In this document: one piece after another, positions 8,757-18,700 of the stretch | Layout of the letters: every line of letters begins with the position of its first letter | How positions within the stretch are numbered: position 1 is the first letter of the stretch | Assembly: GCF_002260525.1 (NCBI RefSeq) | Contig: NZ_MRYI01000006.1 | Coordinates: 213,291-277,290, forward strand | Length of the DNA stretch: 64,000 bases | Reading direction: 5' to 3' | From: Hahella sp. CCB-MM4 | GTDB taxonomy: Bacteria > Pseudomonadota > Gammaproteobacteria > Pseudomonadales > Oleiphilaceae | The notes under the pieces: model-generated | The model's input: only the letters and a program-made list of their open reading frames with translations | Database searches by the model: none | What the model was told of the DNA's origin: nothing | Made by a program: the position numbers and the translations under genes

Positions 8757-9212
8757 TTACAATGCCCTGGTCATGAATACGCTATTGGGATCATCCTTGT
8801 ACCCGGCAAACGGACCACAGTATTCGAACCCGAATCCAGCATAGAGTTGCCTGGCAGGTTCAAATGAGGCTTGTGAGCCGGTTTCCAGACTTAGCCGGGC
8901 ATAATTGCGTTTTTTGGCTTCATCCAATAAGTGCTGGAGCATTTGCCTTGCAATGCCTTTCCTTTGATATGCTTCCGCTGTGCGCATGGACTTTATCTCA
9001 GCATGGGAGGCATCAAGTTCTTTGAGGGCACCGCAACCGATGATCAGGTCACCTTCCCATGCGCTCCAAAAGGTTATCTCCGGTTTCTTCAACCCTTCAA
9101 GATCCAGGGCATGGATACTTTCCGGGGGCGAACGTCGCTTCATTTCCTGCATATGCTCATTTAGCAACCCGGCCACTTCCGGACCGGTCAGGTCGTCAAT
9201 CTTGATTTCCAT
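8757..9212 (-). CDS. GNAT family N-acetyltransferase
   Basis: This 151-residue protein has the GNAT fold. The acetyl-CoA binding motif A is IKSMRTAEAYQRKGIARQML (Q/R-x-x-G-x-A), followed by a beta-strand LSLETG and the motif B region YAGFGFEYCGPF. It transfers acetyl from acetyl-CoA to an amine. The overall pattern is close to the small YsnE/PaiA-like group, but the substrate is unknown. It stands alone between two hairpins. Confidence 0.82.
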   Translation of the reverse strand: MEIKIDDLTGPEVAGLLNEHMQEMKRRSPPESIHALDLEGLKKPEITFWSAWEGDLIIGCGALKELDASHAEIKSMRTAEAYQRKGIARQMLQHLLDEAKKRNYARLSLETGSQASFEPARQLYAGFGFEYCGPFAGYKDDPNSVFMTRAL

Positions 9213-9267
9213 ATGGCTCTACTTCCCAACAAAGTGTCAACAACATCAATGAACAACGCTCGCGATC

Positions 9268-9291
9268 GCCGGCAGTCTGATTGCTGCCGGC
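9268..9291. other. 8-bp-stem hairpin between genes
   Basis: gccggcag and ctgccggc form a perfect inverted repeat between the GNAT start and the end of the TM2 protein gene. No T-run follows on either strand, so it may be an attenuated terminator or a transcript-stabilising stem. Confidence 0.4.
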
Positions 9292-9343
9292 TTATTATGG
9301 GTATATCAACTCTTTGAATATCCGATGAAGCATCGGGTATTGA

Positions 9344-11068
9344 TCATTTCACGCCACGATTGATCGCTTTACCTTCTCTGAAACTACCGGCGATATTTCT
9401 CAACAAGTCGGCCTTTTCGTCAAATTTTGAAGCCAGTGACCAGCCGATCACCTGATAGTAATGGTCTTTACCTTCAATCGTGGTTAACAGATAGGTGACC
9501 TTGATTCCCTCTGCAGAGCCGGTAAAAGCCATTTGCTCTGCCGGCAGATCACCCACCATTACCGCCTCACGCTCATAAACGATGTTAGGGGATTTCAAGG
9601 CATCGAACATCAATGACTGGATCAAATCGGTATAAGCAGTGAGGGTATAACCATCTTCAAAATCCAGTTTGGGTTCTTCCAGAATCAGGTAGTAGGCATC
9701 TTCAAAAACATTGCCAACGCCCAGAGAAGCCTCTTCATTCAGCTGATCCATCCGATCCCAACTGGCAGGAATGTCCAGGGACAAGCGGCCGTCCTTACTA
9801 CGTGCTGTCTGCCCCAGCTCCGATCCCGAGCTACTTGTATTCGTTCGGCCTGTGTTACTCGCATTTGTCCCGCCAGTGTCGCTTCCGCCCGAACTGGAAG
9901 ATGATCTGCTCAGGCTGGAGCTACCTCCACCCCGGCATTCTGCAACTCGGTATTTTTCCAGCATGGTGCCGCCGTAGCAGGTCCACTCAATCTGACCATT
10001 GTTTTCGACCGGTTCCAATTCAATCGTGTTGTCGCTGCCCAGCGTCTTGATATTGAAGGTAGCGACAATCACGGCGTTTTCTATCACCTGAATATCAACC
10101 ACCTCATTCCCGATATGTTCGGGCAAATTAGCATCCAGGTTCTGGTTAGGATAAAAACCGGTGGTCTGAATAAATTCTGAAACCTTGTCACGGGTATCAA
10201 TGACTAATGGAAATGCACCCGCAACCCTGGCCCGGGTGATGTAGTCCTGGTAGGCGGGAATAGCCACCGCAGCCAAAATACCCGTCATCATGATAAACAG
10301 GAACACACCGACGATTGCGGCCACAATCACCCCCGCGCTGGAAGGCACCTTGCCGTACTTGCGCTCCCAACGCTCTTGCGGGGTCACGAAGAAGACAATG
10401 GCTTCAATCAACGAAATGATGCTGGGAATCAGGGAACCTGCAAACAACAAATAAAATATTCCCCACCACTGCCCCAGATAAAACCGATGAACCCCGAAGC
10501 CTCCCAACAGTATTGCGAGAACACCGGCAACATACTTGTTCTTTGAATGAAAGACGATCTGTTTGTAATCACATACAGGACAACGGGATGCCTTCGGCGA
10601 GATGCTTGCACCACAGTGACGACAGAACACTTCAGGTTCATGATCAACCTGAGCTGCAGGCGTACGATACATGGAGTCCGTCTGGCTGGCCTGGGTCTCC
10701 GGCTCGTTCTTTGGAGCCTGAGCCGAACGCTCCATGATCTGAGCTGCGGGTTCTTGCATGCGCGGTTCATCAAGGGGCGGCTCATCGACAGACGGTTCAT
10801 CAATAGGCAGCACAGACAACTCCGGAGCCTGAGGAGGCAGCCCGACCAGCTCACAGCTTCCGCCCGCCCGCTCAATGGCGACCCGGTATTTCTCCGCCAT
10901 CGCCTGATCCACTCCTTTCTTGATGACCTGGCGCCCCTTGGCCATCATCTTGCGGACGACAGCCGCATCTGTTTTAAACAGTTTGGCAAGCCTGGGAAGC
11001 GCCTCCTCGACATCCACTCCCGGCTGGCATTGTCCCAATAAAACTATATCGACATTCGAATCAGACAC
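9344..11068 (-). CDS. Multidomain zinc-ribbon / TM2 / pilin-like membrane protein
   Basis: This 574-residue protein starts at GTG 11068 with AGGAATAG upstream. In order, I see a cytosolic helical segment (about 1-75), a Pro/Glu-rich linker, and a zinc ribbon (CRHCGASI then CPVC, near 146-163). Next comes a TM2 domain (two membrane helices with the GGFGVHRFYLGQ signature) and a hydrophobic helix running into a type IV pilin-like stretch (GILAAVAIPAYQDYITRA). A Ser/Gly-rich linker leads to a C-terminal domain resembling PsbP/DUF1795 (RLSLDIPASWDRM). Pilin-like and TM2 parts in one chain are unusual. The role is unknown; an envelope-anchored sensor or assembly protein is possible. Confidence 0.7.
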   Translation of the reverse strand: MSDSNVDIVLLGQCQPGVDVEEALPRLAKLFKTDAAVVRKMMAKGRQVIKKGVDQAMAEKYRVAIERAGGSCELVGLPPQAPELSVLPIDEPSVDEPPLDEPRMQEPAAQIMERSAQAPKNEPETQASQTDSMYRTPAAQVDHEPEVFCRHCGASISPKASRCPVCDYKQIVFHSKNKYVAGVLAILLGGFGVHRFYLGQWWGIFYLLFAGSLIPSIISLIEAIVFFVTPQERWERKYGKVPSSAGVIVAAIVGVFLFIMMTGILAAVAIPAYQDYITRARVAGAFPLVIDTRDKVSEFIQTTGFYPNQNLDANLPEHIGNEVVDIQVIENAVIVATFNIKTLGSDNTIELEPVENNGQIEWTCYGGTMLEKYRVAECRGGGSSSLSRSSSSSGGSDTGGTNASNTGRTNTSSSGSELGQTARSKDGRLSLDIPASWDRMDQLNEEASLGVGNVFEDAYYLILEEPKLDFEDGYTLTAYTDLIQSLMFDALKSPNIVYEREAVMVGDLPAEQMAFTGSAEGIKVTYLLTTIEGKDHYYQVIGWSLASKFDEKADLLRNIAGSFREGKAINRGVK

Positions 11069-11294
11069 GTCTATTCCTGTTGGTTAATCACTGGTCTATT
11101 TAATATGTATGCATTTTTAATCCACAAGTCTTTCTTTTTCCAGAAATTAATGCAACTAGAGCTTGCACTATAGGTTTACGGAGATGGTCTATCCTGTCGT
11201 TGACCTGTCTATTGGTTTAGGGTTTAAGGTTAAAAATACAACACAGCATCATCGAGCAAGACACCATAGAACAAGACATTTAAGAGGAAGCAGC

Positions 11295-11807
11295 GTGCTT
11301 ACGGTGACCCAACTGGCCAACAAGTACCGGATATCTCGCGCCACAGTGCTCTACTACGAACGTGCCGGCCTTCTGAAGCCCACAGTCCGGTCAGATAACG
11401 GGTATCGCTGGTATGGTAAAAAGGAAGCTGAAAGGCTGGAAAGCATTCTCGCTTACCGCTCTTACGGTGTCCCTGTGGCACAGATTCAGGCACTTCTGGA
11501 TCGGGAAGGCTCCAGAGCCCAGGAGGATATTCTGCGGGATCAGTTCAATCACCTTGAGGCCGAAATCAGGAAGCTGCGTCAGCAGCAAAAAGCCATTGTT
11601 GCCCTGTTACAGCAGCCGGACCTAATGGGAAAGCCCTCGGTGACTAAACAGCGCTGGGTGGAAATCATGCAGGCAGCCGGCTTTGATGAAGAGGATATGA
11701 TTCAGTGGCACAGGCAATTCGAAAAGATGGAACCGGAAGAGCATCAAAAGTTTCTGGAGTCTCTGGGAATAGATACAGATGAAATCAGGCGGATACGTAA
11801 CTTTTGA
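11295..11807 (+). CDS. MerR family transcriptional regulator
   Basis: This 170-residue regulator starts at GTG 11295, preceded by AGAGGAAG at 4-bp spacing. An upstream ATG at 11163 would add a non-homologous basic extension and is rejected. The N-terminal winged helix reads TVTQLANKYRISRATVLYYE and NGYRWYGKKEAERLE. A coiled-coil dimerisation helix (about 85-115) leads to a conserved C-terminal block (RWVEIMQAAGF..WHRQFE) seen in a MerR subgroup of proteobacteria. There are no metal-binding cysteines. It faces away from the TM2 gene and runs toward a broken GNAT gene. Confidence 0.85.
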   Translation: MLTVTQLANKYRISRATVLYYERAGLLKPTVRSDNGYRWYGKKEAERLESILAYRSYGVPVAQIQALLDREGSRAQEDILRDQFNHLEAEIRKLRQQQKAIVALLQQPDLMGKPSVTKQRWVEIMQAAGFDEEDMIQWHRQFEKMEPEEHQKFLESLGIDTDEIRRIRNF

Positions 11808-11819
11808 TTTATAGCTTGT

Positions 11820-11981
11820 TCAAATATTGTTCCGACGGATCATTTCAGGATAGTAACGATCAATTATTTCTTCACCGGAGGGTAAACGAGTGTCGAGAGC
11901 CTTTTCATAATCCTGCAACTCGACAATGCACGCTTTTAGTCCCTCAATATCCTTTTGTTCATCGAACCTTCTAATGTCCAT
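11820..11981 (-). pseudogene. Truncated GNAT acetyltransferase, N-terminal fragment
   Basis: About 53 residues from ATG 11981 (or 64 from 12014) match the start of a GNAT subfamily: MDIRRFDE, then GLKACIVELQDYEK and DTRLPSGEEIIDRYY. The frame stops at 11820, before the acetyl-CoA site, and the convergent MerR gene begins 12 bases on. A functional enzyme would be about 160 residues, so this is a remnant, probably left by a deletion. Confidence 0.6.
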
Positions 11982-12132
11982 GGACTCACGACTCTCCATT
12001 TGGAAGTTTTCCAAGATGTAAAAATTTCACAATTTTGAAGTAGTAAATTTTACAGCATGCCTTCAGCTTCCGCGTGATGATAGCCAACAGAAGCACAGCC
12101 ACTAACAACCACTAGGGCCAGGAGAATCCCCC

Positions 12133-12510
12133 ATGAAAGTCTGCATTGATACTCCACTGACGCTGATTGCCATGGCGTTAGCCATTTTTACCAGCATCAC
12201 GTTGAGTAGCCGACACGCAATGGAACATGGCCACAATGAGATTTTCAAACAGACAAAGGCAGCCTTATCATACAACGATTCCCATACAGTCAGTGGCTAC
12301 AACTCAGGCAGAAACGATTCGTCAGATAAAAGCTATCAATCAAATAGGGAAAGCTTGTCAGACAAAGACTACCGACCAGGCAGAGCTTCCCGACTGGGAT
12401 CAACACAGACAACGAGCGACCTGGAATCACTGAGATTCTCAAATATTGGTAACTACAACCTGTCCGTCAGCCAACAAAGATTACTGGAACTGTGGGGGCT
12501 GACAGAATAA
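12133..12510 (+). CDS. Small exported or membrane-anchored protein, unknown
   Basis: This 125-residue protein begins MKVCIDTPLTLIAMALAIFTSITL, a signal peptide or single membrane anchor. It continues as a polar, Ser/Asp/Arg-rich low-complexity chain with an imperfect internal repeat (SSDKSYQSNRES / LSDKDYRPGRAS), and ends in a LELWGL helix. AGGAGA precedes the ATG. No family is recognised. It converges with the CRP-like regulator gene 20 bases away. Confidence 0.5.
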   Translation: MKVCIDTPLTLIAMALAIFTSITLSSRHAMEHGHNEIFKQTKAALSYNDSHTVSGYNSGRNDSSDKSYQSNRESLSDKDYRPGRASRLGSTQTTSDLESLRFSNIGNYNLSVSQQRLLELWGLTE

Positions 12511-12530
12511 TCCGGCGGAGCAGTCAGGAA

Positions 12531-13181
12531 TCAATAATGCGCAGGCAACTCATCATTGATGACAATTCTCTTTTTCTCCATACGGATATAACCCCCTACC
12601 ACCAAATCTTTCATGATACGAGAAACCATTTCCCGGCTCGCCCCTACCCGATTGGCAATATCCTGCTGGGTCAAGGGGATTTCAGTCACCAGTTGATCTC
12701 CCTTCTTTTCCGAAAGCTGCAGCAAGGTATTGGCGACTCGTCCATAGACATCCATCAATGCCAGATTCTTTACGCTGGAAGTTAATGAGCGAACTCTCTG
12801 TGAAAGATAGCGCACCAGGTTATAGGCGAGTTCAGGATTATGTCGAAAGGCCTCGATAAGCGCATGTCTGCTCAAAATGAGGCAGCGACAGGGTTCCGTC
12901 GTCACCACCGAGGCAGAACGCTCTTGCTCATCGAACAATGCCAACTCACCAAAATGATCTCCGGCTTTCAGATCATTTAATGTGACTTCTTTTCCGTTTT
13001 CATCACTACAGAAAACCCGAACTCGCCCGGACACGATGATATAGAGGGAATCACTCTGGTCTCCTTCGGTAATCACAATGGCATTCTTTTGAAAACTGCG
13101 GAAAACTGCGTGCTTCTCCATTTGCTGGAGTTGTTCAGGTGCAAACCCGGAAAACAGCGGTATATTGGCCAGGTAGCTCAT
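12531..13181 (-). CDS. CRP/FNR family transcriptional regulator
   Basis: This 216-residue regulator starts at ATG 13181, after GGAGAG. It has an N-terminal cyclic-nucleotide-binding beta-roll (IPLFSGF to about 120; HFGELALFDEQERSASV is the phosphate-binding cassette region with Arg-Ser-Ala) and a C-terminal HTH (LTQQDIANRVGASREMVSR). The intact GELALF..RSA cassette is compatible with cAMP or cGMP binding, and there are no FNR-type cysteine clusters. It is divergent from a nucleotide cyclase gene 163 bases away, which suggests that the cyclase makes its ligand. That link is inference. Confidence 0.88.
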   Translation of the reverse strand: MSYLANIPLFSGFAPEQLQQMEKHAVFRSFQKNAIVITEGDQSDSLYIIVSGRVRVFCSDENGKEVTLNDLKAGDHFGELALFDEQERSASVVTTEPCRCLILSRHALIEAFRHNPELAYNLVRYLSQRVRSLTSSVKNLALMDVYGRVANTLLQLSEKKGDQLVTEIPLTQQDIANRVGASREMVSRIMKDLVVGGYIRMEKKRIVINDELPAHY

Positions 13182-13344
13182 AGCGGTACTCTCCAATGTC
13201 TTTTGGTGAACCGGCACAATCCAATCCGGCTCTCTTTTTATTGTTAACTTCGTACTGCATCAATGTATTGTTCACATACATCATCGGATTCTATAGTGAA
13301 TTATATGGTATGCCTCATTTAAAAAATTTTCTGTAGAAATTTTT

Positions 13345-15378
13345 ATGGACAGAGCTGCATTGCGCTATTGGAAATACTGGCCGCTACCTCTTGTACTGAT
13401 GTTTATTTTTTCCGGCTGGATGATTTCGCCCTGGGGACAATCCGTCGAAGAAGGATTCGGATTGGATACCCTGTTCCTTATCCGCGGTCCGCAGCCTCCC
13501 CCTAAAGACGTGGTCACCGTCACCATCACGGAAAAAACCTCCGACGCCTTAAAACTTCCCCGGCATCTGACTTCCTGGCCCCGTTCCGTCTACGCAGAGG
13601 CAATTCAGACATTGGATTCCCTTTCTACAAAACAGATAGTGTTTGATATCTACTTCAAGGATCCGGGAACCCCTGAAGCCGACATGCAATTTGCCCGAGC
13701 ATTACAGAACAACGGCAAATCCCTGCTGTTTGCTTACAGTGAACGACTGATTACCGAGTTAAACAGACAGCATATCCAACAAGACCATATCATCGAGCCG
13801 CTGACGATTTTTGCGGAGTCCGCACGGGGCACGGCTCCCTTCCTGCTGCCGAAAGTATCATCCAAAGTCACACGCTACTGGCTTAGATGGGAAGCGCCTT
13901 CTACACGACTAACCCTCCCCGCAGTCGCCTACCTGCAAGCATCCACTGACAAAGTCAGGGCCAGAAATTATCTTGACCGGTTGGAGGATACCCAGATCTA
14001 CAATTACTATGGCCCGCCCCGCTCCATCCCCAGTATCGCCCTTGAAGATCTTCTAGCCCGGCCGGAAAGTTACGCGTCCCTTATCAAAGACTCCGTAGTC
14101 TTTATTGGGTATTCAGCCAACTATCAACCCGACCAGAAAGATGGCTTCTATACCCCTTTCACCTCTAACACCGGGTTAGACATCAGTGGCGTTGAGCTGG
14201 CTGCCACGGCCTTTGCCAATCTCACCGAAGGTGCCAACCTTCGGTACAATCTTTTTCTCTGGGTTTGTGTGCTTGTCATGTATGGCTTAGCAGTATTTGC
14301 AGCGGGAATCACGCTATCCCCTGCCCGGGGATTGACGGTCATCTGTCTGCTCGCTGTCGTCTATGGCGGGATAAGCGAAAGTCTGTTTGCCAGATTTCAT
14401 TATTGGCTCCCCTGGGTAACGCCGCTATTGATGGTGACACCGACGGCGGCACTATACGGTTTCTGGCACCGATGGCGGCTTGCCACAGGCCAAAGACAGC
14501 GGCTGGAGACTATATTCGGCCGTTATCTGCCGACAAAAGAAATTCATCGTCTGGCAGCCCACCCAGCCCAACTTCCAGAGCAGGAATCGATGTTTGGGGT
14601 ATGCCTAGTCACTGATGCTGCAGGATATACCACTGTGGCGGAAAGACTGGAACCTGAACAGCTCAGTGTTCTACTTGAGCAATACTACGAGGCGATTATC
14701 ACTCCCATCCGGCAGCATGGCGGGGTTATCTCAGATGTCACCGGAGATGGTGTGATCGCACTGTGGCCGCACATTCCACCTGATAATATCTGGAACACCC
14801 TTAGGCCGGTAATCGATGAGCTTCAGGTATCTATCGCTCAATTCAATCGGCATCACCCCCAGACAGCCCTACCCACAAGAATAGGTATTCACGCAGGCAA
14901 TGTGGTAATGGGCCATTTTGGTGCTTCTGATCATTTTGAATACCGGGCCATCGGAGATATCGTCAACACGACATCCCGTATTGAAAACGCCAATAAGCCT
15001 CTGGGACAGATGCTTCTGATCAGCGAAGCCTGTGTTGCGCCGGCGGGACCTGATGATGAATTATCAGAAGAACTGAGGCTGCTGGGTCATTTCGTGTTGC
15101 CGGGCAAGCAGCAACCACTGACTCTATATACCTTGATGCAGCCCCCTTGGGACAGACAGAAAGAGCGTGAATTTCGACATGCCCTGACCCAATTTCGCCA
15201 TGGAGATTTCTCCCAGGCAATCAATACATTTACCCAACTGCACACCCTCACCCAGGATGCCGCCTGTAACTTCTACCGTCATAAATGCGATATAGACTCA
15301 CCCTTCATACTTTCCCAAACAGCCCACGACCATGTGATATCCCTGACCAAGGAAATGAGCGCAACACCCTGTAATTGA
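13345..15378 (+). CDS. CHASE2-domain class III adenylate/guanylate cyclase
   Basis: This 677-residue membrane protein has an N-terminal membrane helix (about 14-30), an extracytoplasmic CHASE2 sensor (about 35-300), three membrane helices (about 305-375) and a cytoplasmic class III cyclase domain (about 410-590). The cyclase shows CLVTDAAGYT and DVTGDGVIALW (metal aspartates) and EYRAIGDIVNTTSRIE (transition-state region). It should make cAMP or cGMP in response to a periplasmic signal. The ribosome site is weak. It is divergent from the CRP-like gene and upstream of the FecR-TPR-barrel gene. Confidence 0.9.
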   Translation: MDRAALRYWKYWPLPLVLMFIFSGWMISPWGQSVEEGFGLDTLFLIRGPQPPPKDVVTVTITEKTSDALKLPRHLTSWPRSVYAEAIQTLDSLSTKQIVFDIYFKDPGTPEADMQFARALQNNGKSLLFAYSERLITELNRQHIQQDHIIEPLTIFAESARGTAPFLLPKVSSKVTRYWLRWEAPSTRLTLPAVAYLQASTDKVRARNYLDRLEDTQIYNYYGPPRSIPSIALEDLLARPESYASLIKDSVVFIGYSANYQPDQKDGFYTPFTSNTGLDISGVELAATAFANLTEGANLRYNLFLWVCVLVMYGLAVFAAGITLSPARGLTVICLLAVVYGGISESLFARFHYWLPWVTPLLMVTPTAALYGFWHRWRLATGQRQRLETIFGRYLPTKEIHRLAAHPAQLPEQESMFGVCLVTDAAGYTTVAERLEPEQLSVLLEQYYEAIITPIRQHGGVISDVTGDGVIALWPHIPPDNIWNTLRPVIDELQVSIAQFNRHHPQTALPTRIGIHAGNVVMGHFGASDHFEYRAIGDIVNTTSRIENANKPLGQMLLISEACVAPAGPDDELSEELRLLGHFVLPGKQQPLTLYTLMQPPWDRQKEREFRHALTQFRHGDFSQAINTFTQLHTLTQDAACNFYRHKCDIDSPFILSQTAHDHVISLTKEMSATPCN

Positions 15379-15772
15379 ACTGGATTTATTTCCCAAATGC
15401 GCCCACAATGCAGAGATAACTATCACTCTCATCGTTCATTCAACGATGCAAACGAACAGGCAATGGAAGCCAGCCTCAATTAATGGTTTCTGCCGGTTTT
15501 ATGGTGTTCTGATGACGTCCAGATTGCTCTGTTAACGTCCAGGCCATTGAGTAAAAAGTAGGTTAGAGCCAAAGAGTAGGAATAGGAAAGAGAAACGCTA
15601 GGTATGGCGGATATTGGACGGAGAAGGAGTCACGGCTGACTCACATCCGGCAGTAAGATTGTCCTCACGCAGTTATCAGCCTGAAATAATAACAAAGCTG
15701 TAAAGCAGATACCGTTGTGCAACCTCGATATGAGCATTGTCCAACGGCATTCAATTTGTTCAGGAGTGCTCA
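15379..15772 (+). other. Gene-free stretch between cyclase and FecR-TPR gene
   Basis: These 394 bases have no convincing ORF. Two loosely repeated motifs are visible (gatgacgtccagattg / gttaacgtccaggcc near 15511-15545) and a purine-rich run near 15550-15600. No clear terminator is seen, so read-through from the cyclase gene is possible. Confidence 0.5.
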
Positions 15773-18700
15773 GTGGGCGTTCTTCTGCGTGACCATTTGC
15801 TGTTCCGCAAGAGGTCATCCCGGAGTTTTACCGGGGTTGTATTTTGGGGATTTCTTTTTTTATTGCCTGGGCCTGCCTTTGCCTCACCTCCCTGTAGCCA
15901 GTGGATGGGAAAGGTCATCGCGGTCGACGGCACTCTCGAATTGTCTCATCCGAACCAATCCTGGAGCAGGCTACAGGCAGGACAATATGTCTGTCCCGGA
16001 GACGTACTTCGCACCGGTATCAACAGCCGCGCTTCCATCTACCTGAGCAACAACACTTACATGCGGCTTAATCAGGTCACGCTGGTCCACTTTCCTGACA
16101 GCCCGAAAAATGAGAGCTTCTGGATCCAGCTGCAATCGGGAATAGCTCATTTCCTCAGTCGTATTACCCATCGCTTTGAAGTAGAGACTCCTTACGTTAA
16201 CGCCATGGTAGAGGGCACCGAGTTTGTGGTGAGCGCCTCTCAGCAAGGCTCTGTAACAGTCATTGAAGGGCGGCTTCTCACGTCTGCCGGCTCCAGGCAG
16301 TTATCTATCGGCCAGGGAGAAATGGCCCAGATATCTCCCTCAGACAAATCACTGCAAGCGATCAGGATAGATTCCACACAAAGTGTGGACTGGGCCGTCT
16401 ATTTCCCCCCGCTCATTACACTGGAGGAACTGATTTCGAAGTCTTCTGACGACAGAGAGCAATCCATCCTGAGGCAGTCCTACGATCTGATTAACAGCCG
16501 GGAGACTGATGCAGCGCTCAGCCTACTGGAAGCACAACCCGATCAATCTCCAGCTATCCGTCTGACCCGTGCGGCAATTCAATTATCCCTGGGTCAGTCA
16601 GAGGAAGCCGAATCTTCTCTTATTGCTTTACAGAACGACCCGGAACTGGCTCCGCAGGCTTTGTCATTACAGGCGATACTAGAAGTGATTCGCAGTCAGC
16701 CGGATGCGGCTTTAGATGCTGCCCGGAGTGCCTCTCGCCTGGCACCCGAGAGCGCCGCGGCTCACCTGGCGATGTCTTATGCCTGGCAGGCGAAACTGCA
16801 ACTCGAAAACGCCACAACCAGCGCAGAACAGGCAACGGTCATGGCTCCAGACAATATATTGGGATGGACCAGGCTGGCAGAGTTATATCTCTCTTCAGCG
16901 TCCTATGGCAAAGCAAGACATGCTACCGAACAGGCACAGGCGCTGGCACCTCATCATCCATTGGTGTTGACCATGGCAGGCTACGTTGCTTTGTTTGACC
17001 TCGATTTAAGTCAATCAAAACAGCTATTCCAGCAAGCTTTGGAGAAAGACCCCGGCAATCCCTCAACCTGGCTGGGATTGGGCCTCGCATTGCTAAGATC
17101 GGGAGACACGGAACAGGGCCGCCATCACCTTGAGATTGCCGTCAGCCTCTCCCCCAATCAAAGTCTGTTACGCAGTTACCTTGGCAGATCTTACTTCGAA
17201 GAAAAACGCGGAAGTGATGCAGAAGAACAATGGCAATTGGCAGAAAAGTTCGACCCGAACGATCCCACTCCGATGTTTTATCTGGGGATACATAAGTTGT
17301 TCAATAACGATCCTGTTGGTGCAATAGAAGACCTGCAGCATTCAAAAAGTCTCAACGAACACCGCGCAATTTATCGCTCCGACGGCTTGTTGCAAAGTGA
17401 TGCAGCCAGTCGTAGTGCCGCCCTCGCCCGTGCCTATGATGAGGTTGGGTACGATCAGGCGGTGCTTTTAGAGGGCTGGAAAGCACTCCGGCAGGATCCG
17501 GCCAGCCCTGACGGCCACCGCCTGTTGGCAGATCGCTATGCAACTCTACCCAACCATGAAGCGGCACGTGCTTCCGAACTTCTCCAGGCACAATTATGGC
17601 AACCGCTGTCGGTCTATCCATTTCAACCCCAACTCAGCGAAACCGGGTTGTCCGTCATTGAAGGATTGGGTCCATCCCTTCCGGGACACAATGAATATCA
17701 CTCTCTGTTTTCCCAAAACGGACTATACGCTTGGGTAAACGGCATTGCCGGAAGCGACGACACCTGGGGTAACGATGCTGTAATTTCAGCACTGGAAGGC
17801 CCGCTGGCCATCAGCTTAGGTCAATACCACTATCAGACAGACGGGTTCAGGGGCCAGGACACAGAACAGGAGCAGGACATCTACAATGGGCTGCTGCAAT
17901 GGCAGGTTTTGCCTTCGACCAGCATTCAGCTGGAAGCAAGAAAGCTCGATTCCGAGGACCAGATTTACACGCTGAAATCCATTGCGCCGGATGCCGATAT
18001 CAAGCCCAGGGAAATCAACGAGGAAACTTACCGGCTTGGATTCAGAAGCCGACTCAATCAACAACATAGCATCATATTTTCCGCAATTAGCCAGAACCGG
18101 GATGATAACCAGTCTGCCAGCAGTACGGTAACCAACCGGACCCAAAAAACCATTGAAGTGCAACACCTATACAATCAAGAAGATTTTTACCTGCAAACCG
18201 GATTGGGTAATTCTGAAATCGAGGGCGATGCCAAAATTGGAAATCCGGGAGATTATTTCCAGCTCGAAGAGACGGAGGATCTCACACACAAACACTTCTA
18301 TACCTACCTGGGTTATCGGTTTTCTGAACAATTATTTCTGTTATTGGGAGCGGCCTACGACAACCAGGAAACCACACCACAACAGACGATAAAGTTTTAC
18401 GATATCCCCTTACCCACCGAGAATGCCCCAGATAAACTATCTGAATGGTCGCCCAAATTTGGCTTGGAGTATTCCCCGGTAAATGAGATCACCATGCGTC
18501 TGGCAGCCTTTAAAACGATCAAAAGGGATATTGCTGCTGACCAAACGATCGAGCCGGTGCAAGTGGTCGGGTTCAATCAGGTTTACGATGACATTAACAG
18601 TGCAGAAGTAAAAGTGTATGCGGTGGGATTGGATTATGTCCCCGACTCCGGAAATCACCTGGGGCTGGAATCCATCTTCCGAAAAGTCAACACCCCTATA

